DNA of 64,000 bases from Aquabacterium sp. (GTDB lineage: Bacteria > Pseudomonadota > Gammaproteobacteria > Burkholderiales > Burkholderiaceae_C), in assembly GCF_030652515.1 (NCBI RefSeq), contig NZ_JAUSAR010000155.1:1-64000 (forward strand), written 5' to 3'. The position numbers and the translations under genes are program-made. Of the stretch, positions 58,001 through 64,000 are shown in pieces (positions within the stretch are counted from its first letter, which is position 1; every line of letters begins with the position of its first letter). Under the pieces are notes generated by a model, which worked only from the letters and a program-made list of their open reading frames with translations, did no database searches and was not told the origin of the DNA.

Positions 58001-61000
58001 AGACGAATCCAGTGTGACAGGGACGCTTGGCGGCAGGGGCTTTTCGAAGCGTTTTTCCTCGAGGATGTTGCCGTTGCCATCTCGCGTCCAGGTGGTCAGG
58101 TAGCGGTCGGCATCGAGTTGCGCAATTTGCTTGCCAAGCTTGTCGTAGAAGCGCCAAGTGACATTGCCATTGGCATCGGTTTCCTTGGCCAGGTTGCCAC
58201 TGGCGTCGTACTGCCGCGAGGTGACGAGTTCTAGAAGGCGGATCTCATAGTTGCCGGTTGTGGTGTTCACAGCCCCGACGTATATGCCAGCTGGCTGCGC
58301 CTGGGCAAAGTAGGGTTGTCCGAAGGTGACACTGCTGCTTGCGTGGCCGGACAGTGTGGCGTTCTTGACGATCACCAAGGATGCCCGTACCGCGTTGGCC
58401 GGCGCGATCGCGTCGATGCCGATGGCCGCGTACTGGCCGTCCGGCGACGTCAATGGCTGCGAACTGGACCGGCCGATTTCTACCCCGTTTTGATTCCACC
58501 AGATGATCTGCAGTGTCGCCGTGCTTTGATGCGTGGCCATCTGCACACTGGCCTGGTAGGACGAGCCCGCCCGAACATCGATCTTGCCGCTGCCCGCCTG
58601 GAGGGAACGCCCAGGGTTGTCGTCTTGCTGGATCAGCTCAAGGGTGCGGCCTCCCAGGATGGCCTGATCATCGTCGTGAAATACCTGGTTCAACTGGGTG
58701 TTGTCAAGCTGTCCATCCAGAAGGCCAGTGATCATCCACGAGTCTTGGCTGACGTTGGCGGTGGCATCATTCAGCAAGGAATTGCTTGGCAAGCCAGTGA
58801 CCGTGGTGGTGGCGAGGCGGTGGTTGGCGTCGTAGGTGTAGCGCGTTTCCTGATGACCTCGGTTGAGCAAAGCGCTGGGCGGTGAGCCGCCGGCCTGTTC
58901 CGGCAGGGGCAGTTGCTGCGCATGAACGACCCGACGGGTCAGATTGCCTCCGGCATCGTACTCGTAGGTGGTCAAGGTGCCGGCCTTGATGTCGGCGATC
59001 TTGCGGTCTTGCGCATCCCAATAGTTCAGGGTACGCACCCCGTTGGGATCGATGGCCTCAACGACATTTCCACGGGTGTCGTAGAGGCGCCTGTCAGAGG
59101 GCTCCCAATAGGCGTGGATACCGGTCTTGGTGTCGAAGAGCAGAGTGGCTTCGCCGCGCTGCTCTGTCTGGCGGTTAAGAAGGTCGTAGAAGTAGGTCGT
59201 GACGCGCTGTTCGGGGAGTAGTTCCGCCTCGATCTTCTGGACCACGTTGCCGCGTGCATCGTAGAAAAATCGCGTGACGACATCCTGCGCCCCGGACTGT
59301 TCCGGTGAGGTCTCGGTGATGACTCGGCCCAGTCGATCGTGGGTGTAGAGGTAAGTGCCTGAAAGCTTGTTGGTGAAGCTGACCTTGTTGCCAAGACCAT
59401 CGTACGAGATGGCTTCCGAATAGCCCTCGGCATCCGTGAGCAGAATCTGGCGGCCGAGTTGGTCGTGCTCGATCCAAGTCGTGGCATCGTTTTCTTCGTC
59501 TTTGACCAGGTAGAAGGATGAGCCGGACGTGGCGGCTTCCTGGGCGGTATCAAAGAAGCTGGGTACTGTCCCTGGTGTGGGGAGGCCTTGTGTCGCATTG
59601 GCGTACTTGGTGATGCTGACCACCTGTCCCAGGCCATCGTAGCGTGTCTCGGTGGCATCGCCCAATGGGTCCACGTGCAAGGTGGCCTGATTGCGTTGGT
59701 CGAAGTAGAAGAAGCCTGTGTTCCCATTGGGGTCGGTGACCATGACGGCATTGCCGAAGGCGTCGAACTGGGAATTGATGCTGTGACCCAGCGCATCGGT
59801 CGATTTGATGATGCGGCCGAGGGCATCGAACTCCTGGGTGGTTGTGTAGGCATCCAGCCGGGCTTGCTGCTGTGCGGGGTCCGTGACCTCTTGCGCGGCT
59901 GCCACCCCGCGAGGATGGATGGTCTTGAGGTGTTGCCCCAGGGCATCGAGCACATAGCGTGTGGTGCTTTGCTCGGGATTGCCATATGCGCGAGTTTCCT
60001 CGATCACGCGGCCTGCGGCGTCATGCTCGTAATGTGTGGTGCTGGCCTGAGGGCCTGCGTTGAACGCAGTTGTGACGTCGGTGAGGAGGCCCGCCGCGTT
60101 ATAGGTGTGGTGTGTGACGATCTGCTCGGCATTGATGATGTCGGTGACCCGTCCAGCGCTGTCTCGCAGGTAGATCGTTGGAGCATCCTGGTCGTCCGGG
60201 CTCAATTGTGGGTCGCCACCGATGGCAAAGTCATAGTCAACTGGAGCTGCGTAGCGCATGACACCGTAGATGCGGCCCAGGTTGTCGTAAGCCGTCTGCG
60301 TGACATATCCCTGCGCATCGACCTCGAAGGTGGTGCGGTTTGCGGCGTCATAAATCGAGTAGGTGGTTTGATCGTGCTCGGTATTGGCTGCAATGGTGCT
60401 GTCGCCAGTGACGAAGCTGATGCCCACTATGGGCGCCCTGTTCTGGTTCAGCCAGTTCTGCGTGCTGTTAATGAACACCAGCGGCGCGCTATAGCGCGTT
60501 GTGCGGAGGGCATTTCCATTTGCATCGAAGGTGCGCTGAGTGGCGTAACCCAGAGCATCGATGCTCCAGATGGCGCGTCCTGCGGCGTCGTATACCGTCT
60601 GCTCGACCTGGTTGTTGGCATCCAGGTCGTCCATCGCGGGCGAGGTGAAGTGGATGGCGCCAGTGCCGCTGGCTGTCTGGAGCACGGTGCTGGCCGCTTG
60701 GGCGTAGCGGGTCAACTTGGTCACGCTGCCCGCCTGGTCGTATGTCCGGCGAGTCACAAACCCGAGCGCGTCGATGCTGTCGATCAGCCGGCCGTCCTGA
60801 TCGCGGGTGTAGCGGGTGACCTGGTCCTTGCCTGCATCCCTGGAGATCAAGCTGTAGATGCTGTAGGGAGACATGAGCAAGGCCTGCGCTGCGCTCAGCA
60901 CGATCCGGTTCGCGTAAGCGGTGGTGCGGCTGACGCGGCCATTGGCGTCGTACTCGGTCCCGGTGACTGCGCCGGTGGGGTCTACTGTGTAGAGCAGGCG

Positions 61001-64000
61001 GTTCTCATCGTCGTACGCATACCGGGTGACGTTGCCTTCGGCATCGGTCCTGGATACCACGTTGTCCTTGCGGTCGTAGGTGTAGCTGGTGGTGAGGTTC
61101 AGCTTGCCCGTGCCGGGATCGACGATCTCGCTGGTGCGCCGGCCCGCCGGGTCGTAGATGTACTGCGTGAGCTTGGCCTGGGCGGTGAGCGCCCCTTCGG
61201 TGACGGTCAGGACATGGCTTTGCGCGTCGTAGGTGTACTCGGTGCGCAGGTTCAAGCCGGTGGTGTTGGCCACCAGGTCGTCGAAGTCGGTGGTGCTGCC
61301 CGCCGGATTGGGAATAAGCAGGGGGTCGACCACCGTGGCCGTCAACTCGCCCTTGAGGTTGAACTCGGACTTGGTCCACACACCATTGGCATCCTTGGCC
61401 CACACGGCTTGGCCCTTGGCGTCGTAGCGGTATTCGCTGGTGAGCTTGAGCCCCGTGCCGTCAGGATCGACCACGCGCGTGAGCACCCGGTTGGCGGCAT
61501 CGTATGTGGTGCGGGTGATGGTGCCACGGGCGTCTGTGGTCTCGAACACCCGACCCGCTTGGTCGTAAACCGCCGAGGTGCTGATCAGTGGTGTCGCTGC
61601 CCCACTTGCCGTCACGGTGGTGGCGGTCAGGTGGTTGTCGTGGTCGTAGGTGTAGGTCGTGGTCGTGCCACGACCATCGGTGACGCTGATGATCTGACCA
61701 TGGTTGTCACGCACCGTGACTGTGCTGATGCCCTCGGGCGTGGTGATCGTTTGCGCCAGGTTGGCGCTGTCGTACGAGTAGTTGGTGACCTTGCCGAGGG
61801 CGTCGGCGGTGGTGACCACGCGGTCGAAGGCGTCGTAGGTCGTGGCGCTCAAGGCCCCCAGGCGATCGTACATCTGTACCTGGCGACCCAGGCGGTCATG
61901 GCGGTACTCGGTGGAAGAGGAATAAGTAGGGTCATAGCTATAAGCCACACGTCCAAAGCTGTCTAGCTCGACCCATTCGACATTGCGGCCCGCCATCCCT
62001 GTGCCAGATTGGCTGACGCGGACGCGCCTGCCGTTGGTATCGTAAATATTCGTGGTGGTCCGTGTCCGACTGGCGTCGACCTTGTCCACCGACTGAAACA
62101 ACTGACCAAAGGCGTTGTAGCTGCGGGTGCTGGCGTTGTTCAGTGCATCGGTGACGCTGGAGACCAGGCCGCGTTGGTCGTAGCCCCAGCGGTGGGTGCT
62201 GGTGGTACCCGTGCTGGCGGCGACCAAATCTGCCACGGCACTGGCCACGGCGGTGTCCCGTCCACCACCGGCCGATTTCAAGGCGTCGAGCGTGGCGCTG
62301 TCCAGCCGCTTGCCCACCTGGGTCTGGGTGGTGAGCTGGCCAAAGGTGCTGTAGGTGTACTGGGTGACTTCGCCCAACGCATTGACGCTGACGGTCTTGC
62401 GGCCGGCCGCGTCGTAGTAGTACAGGGTCTTGAGGCCCGGGCCGCCAAAGCCATCAGGCTCGGTCGCAGACGTCAGGCGGTTGTCGTTGTCGTAGGTGTA
62501 GTGCGTGCCCCAGGTGGCCCAGATCACTTCGGTTTGCGCGGCGATCTCGGCTGGCAAATACACCCCGGCCCGGACCCAGTCGAGCAGTGCTTGAGAGCCT
62601 TCGGCCGGCAAGGTGGCGGTCAGGCGGCCCAGCTTGTCGTAGCGGCTTTGCTTGGCGCTCTCCAGCACATACTCTGTTTTCACGCTGACCAGGTTGCCAG
62701 CCGTGTCGTAGTCGTAGTAGGTGTAGGCGTACTCAGGGCGCGACCACATCCAGTAAACACGGTTGAGTTCGTCATAGAAGCTGTTGACGATGTGGTCGTG
62801 TTCTGGGTTGGTGTAGATGTATGAGCCAGTGGCAGGTGCTGCGGCACTGCTGCCGATGAAGGCGGGCGCTGTCCTGCCGTCAAAGCTGCCTTGCACCTTG
62901 TTGGTATAGCGGTAAGTGAGAGTCTTGTTGCCTGCGGCGTCGTAGGCAAAGCGCGTGTAGTAGCTCTCGGCGTCCAGCACGCCGGTCAGCTGTCCACGGG
63001 CGTTGTACAGGTAATGGGTGACCTGGTCATTGGCCGGATCACGCAAAACATAGTCACCGCTGGTTGGCGGCTGGTCATAGGCCTGGGGCTTGACACTGGC
63101 GTCAGGTGTGTCGCCGCTGGCGTTGGCGAACAAGTTCGCGTACTTGACCGTCTTGATCAGCCGCCCTGCTGCGTCATAGGTGTTCTCGGTGTAGGCCCCC
63201 ACGCCGTCAAGCACGCCATCGAGCAGGCCGTCGGCGCTGTAGTAGCGGTTCTCGTAACGATCATTGATGCTGGTCGTTGGCACGGTGTTGGCGTCGTCTG
63301 CCAGCACTTCGGTGCCTGCCGTTCGAACCGCGGCCAGCTTGGTGGCATTGAGGACGTTGTTGTGGCGAATGGTCTGCACCAATTGCCCCGCACCATCGTA
63401 GGTGTGGGTGACCACGGCGCCGGCCGCATCAATGGTCTTGACCAGGCGCCCGGCCAGATCGTAGACGTTGACGTTGATGCGGTCGTTGGCCGCATCGGCG
63501 ATGGGGCGCACGTCCAGGCCGATGGTGGCGCTCAGGCTGCCCACGTCGGGGGCGCTGGCCAGCGCGCTGAGCACATTGGCCGAGACCGGGTTAGCCCACT
63601 GCTTGGTCTGCACCAACTGGTTGTCGGCGTTGTAGATGAACTGCGTGAGCGCGCCACTCTGGTCGATCTGACCCACCTTGCGGCTGGCCTCGTCGTAGAT
63701 GTAGAAGGTCTTCTCGCCCGTGGCGCTGGTCACCATGCGCAGGCGGTTGAGCTTGTCGTAGCTGTAGCCAATGGTGCCATAGTCGATGGTGCTGGCAACA
63801 TCCGAGATGCGCTGCACCGCGAACAAGCGGCCATGGGCATCGTAGGAGTTCACGGTGGCTTGCCCATTCACCTCGATCGTGGCGGCCACATAACCCAGGC
63901 CCATGAACTCGTTGTACACCGTGAGCTTTTGCTGGCCCAGGGCATCGGTCTCTCTCACCACTCGGTTCAAGCCGTCGTAGGTGTAGCTGGTGCTGTGGTT
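51182..64000 (-). CDS. Giant RHS/YD-repeat polymorphic toxin (N-terminus beyond right edge)
   Basis: An open reading frame of at least 4,272 codons that runs off the right edge; the first codons in the window read NHSTSYTYDGLNR, already inside YD repeats. Dozens of YxYDxxGR-type repeats build the RHS cage, which usually encloses a C-terminal toxin. Order from the N-side: a long YD block, a jelly-roll-like domain (near 58285-58760), more YD, a long non-YD beta-sandwich region (about 55020-56970), a second YD block, then TNAQGLILMRDELG, a LysM-like domain, a Pro-Lys linker, a Gly-rich hydrophobic part and a unique tip. The usual DPxGL core end is not seen. Secretion mode and start are outside the window. 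Confidence 0.95.
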   Translation of the reverse strand, partial: NHSTSYTYDGLNRVVRETDALGQQKLTVYNEFMGLGYVAATIEVNGQATVNSYDAHGRLFAVQRISDVASTIDYGTIGYSYDKLNRLRMVTSATGEKTFYIYDEASRKVGQIDQSGALTQFIYNADNQLVQTKQWANPVSANVLSALASAPDVGSLSATIGLDVRPIADAANDRINVNVYDLAGRLVKTIDAAGAVVTHTYDGAGQLVQTIRHNNVLNATKLAAVRTAGTEVLADDANTVPTTSINDRYENRYYSADGLLDGVLDGVGAYTENTYDAAGRLIKTVKYANLFANASGDTPDASVKPQAYDQPPTSGDYVLRDPANDQVTHYLYNARGQLTGVLDAESYYTRFAYDAAGNKTLTYRYTNKVQGSFDGRTAPAFIGSSAAAPATGSYIYTNPEHDHIVNSFYDELNRVYWMWSRPEYAYTYYDYDTAGNLVSVKTEYVLESAKQSRYDKLGRLTATLPAEGSQALLDWVRAGVYLPAEIAAQTEVIWATWGTHYTYDNDNRLTSATEPDGFGGPGLKTLYYYDAAGRKTVSVNALGEVTQYTYSTFGQLTTQTQVGKRLDSATLDALKSAGGGRDTAVASAVADLVAASTGTTSTHRWGYDQRGLVSSVTDALNNASTRSYNAFGQLFQSVDKVDASRTRTTTNIYDTNGRRVRVSQSGTGMAGRNVEWVELDSFGRVAYSYDPTYSSSTEYRHDRLGRQVQMYDRLGALSATTYDAFDRVVTTADALGKVTNYSYDSANLAQTITTPEGISTVTVRDNHGQIISVTDGRGTTTTYTYDHDNHLTATTVTASGAATPLISTSAVYDQAGRVFETTDARGTITRTTYDAANRVLTRVVDPDGTGLKLTSEYRYDAKGQAVWAKDANGVWTKSEFNLKGELTATVVDPLLIPNPAGSTTDFDDLVANTTGLNLRTEYTYDAQSHVLTVTEGALTAQAKLTQYIYDPAGRRTSEIVDPGTGKLNLTTSYTYDRKDNVVSRTDAEGNVTRYAYDDENRLLYTVDPTGAVTGTEYDANGRVSRTTAYANRIVLSAAQALLMSPYSIYSLISRDAGKDQVTRYTRDQDGRLIDSIDALGFVTRRTYDQAGSVTKLTRYAQAASTVLQTASGTGAIHFTSPAMDDLDANNQVEQTVYDAAGRAIWSIDALGYATQRTFDANGNALRTTRYSAPLVFINSTQNWLNQNRAPIVGISFVTGDSTIAANTEHDQTTYSIYDAANRTTFEVDAQGYVTQTAYDNLGRIYGVMRYAAPVDYDFAIGGDPQLSPDDQDAPTIYLRDSAGRVTDIINAEQIVTHHTYNAAGLLTDVTTAFNAGPQASTTHYEHDAAGRVIEETRAYGNPEQSTTRYVLDALGQHLKTIHPRGVAAAQEVTDPAQQQARLDAYTTTQEFDALGRIIKSTDALGHSINSQFDAFGNAVMVTDPNGNTGFFYFDQRNQATLHVDPLGDATETRYDGLGQVVSITKYANATQGLPTPGTVPSFFDTAQEAATSGSSFYLVKDEENDATTWIEHDQLGRQILLTDAEGYSEAISYDGLGNKVSFTNKLSGTYLYTHDRLGRVITETSPEQSGAQDVVTRFFYDARGNVVQKIEAELLPEQRVTTYFYDLLNRQTEQRGEATLLFDTKTGIHAYWEPSDRRLYDTRGNVVEAIDPNGVRTLNYWDAQDRKIADIKAGTLTTYEYDAGGNLTRRVVHAQQLPLPEQAGGSPPSALLNRGHQETRYTYDANHRLATTTVTGLPSNSLLNDATANVSQDSWMITGLLDGQLDNTQLNQVFHDDDQAILGGRTLELIQQDDNPGRSLQAGSGKIDVRAGSSYQASVQMATHQSTATLQIIWWNQNGVEIGRSSSQPLTSPDGQYAAIGIDAIAPANAVRASLVIVKNATLSGHASSSVTFGQPYFAQAQPAGIYVGAVNTTTGNYEIRLLELVTSRQYDASGNLAKETDANGNVTWRFYDKLGKQIAQLDADRYLTTWTRDGNGNILEEKRFEKPLPPSVPVTLDSSPASFATLVSAQGGARTTTNSYDKLGRLRQQTVHDVLSSTVDTGTGQVTTTTSDAVTQYRHNGLGMVTWQKAATGEELDWHHDQLGRETRKLGATFIDHEGDTVRQTTGTEYNGLGLTRRTIELGKDDESSGDDSITEYAYDQNGWLISSTTAMSETQAAVVRYQYDAAGRVTVKSTPRHNSNGWSYTDVIFYTYDEAGHQTKQQSVTFAGMVPDVQSLPATGSVIQTQEARYDAYGQIVAKRTYGDALPTLYTAEHRGAWQEWFEYDAAGRMVKTNGQSGVERAYFYDGNGNSTLLVEPGTVVANFNGNSNEVERDWSIQGLLKDMAGTYQTISTYDGRNHLKGSYRPIQTPARDALSPPPLTIKAPGNAANHIITVGSISGGVNNLGWAGTNDGGSSTSVVSGTAVLSGVRPIEVLTSVSPEYMPRLGQPASGGDVQLSVGWPETYLGAGSYSVKVTYSVYQANHSVLWGSSDPAEDEPTVGQHYENITDEYVVQNGELSATFTRGKLDHPYGWAYFYNATVEVYKNAPTGRVLIGTVVTDPTLVKGHTQSSDDDDPGTGSMLFIDHYSGAASQGEAVSDEHRIHIKGQEGDTAHVFVNYRNTATQGAPWSSVVLGAGQKLGQGWFAMDYSALASGTYELRYISLDANGHVLNDQSGNLRIDGSNSYFQQWNRLSAPKVTYFTDDQGFVNIPSQDLAANSAVLSYLNEQTGSWSSTVLSTGSSIHGLSLPGWLRFQPTGPGVSFLIEYKANADGSGASLGKMFGTVDSLGDARLQDYADLPYSIHWQNLPLDTSQAVLKYKPQSGNIWTSVNLSQDSPGTFTLDTLQLLLDIFMSGSTEQTLDLQLDCHDQTGRLVASNASQLLFNLGSVQVIPGVLTPLPPEHLTLHPPFAAATTLHIHYRTVGATSYTSATVDKGSHGLFTIDLSELIPEGGSTQVEYYYEAYDGAILLSTPDAGAPASVPSSLQPGSFALTSTLTTEADAILLGVANPKQVSHRSQKVNAFGEVVEQTNALGHVTTLSYNTMGKLVEKLEAETNVTLEDGQTVKQRPSTRYGYDLQGRLVTTEDANHNRTSQVLKAGGSGEEVVLKEFHADHATKVYGYDVLGNQRRVDNELGFRTTFEYDKMHHVTKVLRPMRDDGKQGWDEYDYDEVGNRLAHRTTATGSDVVSERTDYDALARVVNSWSGAGHLTSMAYEEGILSGGLSPWGTRTTTTDANGRRLIDEMDAFGRVSKHTYLNGNQRYYRYDLGGRLILESHTTEWYFLRYTYYGDGQLQSIMDRDNGNSSVYEYDAEGNKTFEGYVRNSDATFYQMAEIRYDELNRMTSIKDAQYELSYQYDAVGNRRHVSSQVYGGLANDYWYKYDSMNRFVVTMGQLSGVAGAAGTTITKGSSGDGLAIQYDAAGQRAQVDTARDGHSEKYSYTAEGYLQDVTIQYAGGSGYTLASSRTSDLMGRVTHYVEGSTVRDFLYNLDNKVWQDTTNGKTTTYNLMADGTVNYSVLVDGATTVTTYYEYEWWEAARQSEIRIQASNSSVRGWAPGASHFVYDSRGTLVEAVDEMATGGPRRLRYVTNAQGLILMRDELGAGGSINKTQTYFYVNGQRVGEAGNDPGTTSIDYAQALAQGSNRSYSSWRPQANADFDQNYLAINASYPGFTSSGYTVKSSSETLQSVALAVFGDSSLWYLIAEANGMSNSTDLVENQNLVIPNKVANVHNNNLTHKVYNASEAMGDTSPTLPDAPPPPKPKKGCGVLGTIIMVVVAVVASVVTAGAALSVIAPGLTAATASVGSVMAAGAIGGAVGSVASQLVGMTIGAVDKFSWSSVAQGAIGGAIGGAVNGIGNASGPLSETLSISGGGMGNAILRGITANVLTQGASMAVGLQKKFSWTSVASAAANAAGSMAGGWLANKLGDDLLGGTAGLVARQTLQGVAGGWAGSMARHEKADWGSIAINAFGSALGDSLAGSIASNDRDQPKTAKIHSYRTSDVGESFNFMPLKSGEGVFNIPDIDFDMPFGASEDPGVDQNIADLSHALYPKTGIEDAYQLVAGPAEGVFRDNIRDGNLFIRDSKFDTKLEKFGENYGWFEKAVGKIAGYFDDNSSDGAWAKVRDWEVRNPENPKEFIRLGDIDSDAHRGEMSALKNFMMQVPADVDFNEKNMASMVNGFRGYFDKHIRDQINASSSGLTGGIPFYGAGADPSLKGLIELGVDAYSAVFDDSPKLAYLTNEMMNKSGIRAQLDGKASGPQIFDRKLYETAYGKPSGGWDKYPAWEIKPPKK
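52880..53040 (-). other. LysM-like domain inside the RHS protein
   Basis: GYTVKSSSETLQSVALAVFGDSSLWYLIAEANG...ENQNLVIPN matches the LysM pattern: a beta-strand, two helices, and a second strand with NLVIP. LysM binds peptidoglycan or chitin-like glycans. It sits just before the PPPPKPKKG linker and the hydrophobic Gly-rich segment. Confidence 0.7.
55020..56970 (-). other. Non-YD beta-sandwich insertion in the RHS protein
   Basis: About 650 residues without YD repeats but rich in Thr, Ser, Gly and aromatic beta-strands. Repeated phrases such as SWSSTVLSTGSSIHG, WTSVNLSQDSPGTF and YTSATVDKGSHGLFTIDLS indicate several tandem domains of one type, each roughly 100 residues. I do not recognise the family; it resembles Ig-like or carbohydrate-binding modules. 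Confidence 0.65.
58285..58760 (-). other. Jelly-roll-like domain inside the RHS protein
   Basis: The sequence from DSWMITGLLDGQLDN to TFGQPYFAQAQPAG has the layout of a carbohydrate-binding jelly roll: GRSLQAGSGKIDVRAGSSYQASVQM, LQIIWWNQNGVEIGRSS, then a VRASLVI strand and the closing FGQPYF. Such domains are common between YD blocks. Ligand unknown. Confidence 0.55.

Noticed and set aside
51182-64000. A CRISPR-like periodic repeat
   Set aside because: The periodic similarity is caused by degenerate YD peptide repeats in one frame; there are no exact direct repeats or spacers.

Overview
The window is GC-rich bacterial chromosome with a beta-proteobacterial gene set. I place it in the order Burkholderiales, perhaps the Rubrivivax/Leptothrix/Aquabacterium side, by inference only. 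Reasons: mnmG-rsmG-parA and a separated parB; the metK / lpxL-lpxL / dapF-DUF484 / xerC gene set; four PEP-CTERM surface proteins; many c-di-GMP and chemotaxis proteins. There are no rRNA, tRNA or CRISPR sequences. mnmG-rsmG-parAB with parS sites is usually origin-proximal, but dnaA and a DnaA-box cluster are not in the window.

Layout. 1-5 kb: an RRM RNA-binding protein, a membrane protein, a short-chain dehydrogenase, YchJ, a sterol-desaturase-like hydroxylase, a YkgJ-type Cys-cluster protein and a PEP-CTERM protein. 5-12.6 kb: the chromosome segregation region (mnmG, rsmG, parA, then a coupled hydrolase, a PEP-CTERM protein, a convergent glycosyltransferase, then parB). Three parS sites lie inside the mnmG and rsmG reading frames. 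12.6-24.5 kb: a methyltransferase, a flavin reductase, and a signalling block (two hybrid histidine kinases, two tandem diguanylate cyclases, an HDOD protein, an AraC regulator) around a cytochrome b561-YceI-YceI operon. 24.5-36 kb: rlmI and xerC, a PEP-CTERM protein, two chemoreceptors, a TerC/HPF/TerB/NhaR stress cluster, and dapF-DUF484-carbonic anhydrase. 35.8-38 kb: a gene-poor mobile region with an inverted-repeat element, an IS1111-type IS110-family insertion with a long non-coding right end, and a palindromic tract. 38-50.4 kb: two coupled LpxL acyltransferases, glucokinase, otsB and a membrane-anchored otsA fusion, MscS, metK behind a SAM-II-like leader, a PEP-CTERM protein, an HD-GYP phosphodiesterase and prfC.

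50.7-64 kb is one polymorphic-toxin locus. A giant RHS/YD-repeat protein of at least 4,272 residues runs off the right edge on the minus strand. Its YD repeats are interrupted by a jelly-roll-like domain and by about 650 residues of beta-sandwich-like sequence. A LysM-like domain, a Pro/Lys linker and a glycine-rich hydrophobic segment follow, ending in an unrecognised C-terminal domain that is visibly AT-rich. Eleven bases downstream is a small, equally AT-rich membrane-anchored ORF, a candidate immunity gene. This toxin/immunity tip is the best candidate in the window for an undescribed system.

How parts work together. ParA/ParB with the embedded parS sites segregate the origin region. The GGDEF pair makes c-di-GMP and the HD-GYP protein degrades it. 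OtsA/OtsB make trehalose beside glucokinase and a mechanosensitive channel, an osmotic-stress theme. The lpxL-lpxL-dapF-DUF484-xerC order, all on one strand with metK divergent, looks like a conserved beta-proteobacterial block split by later insertions.
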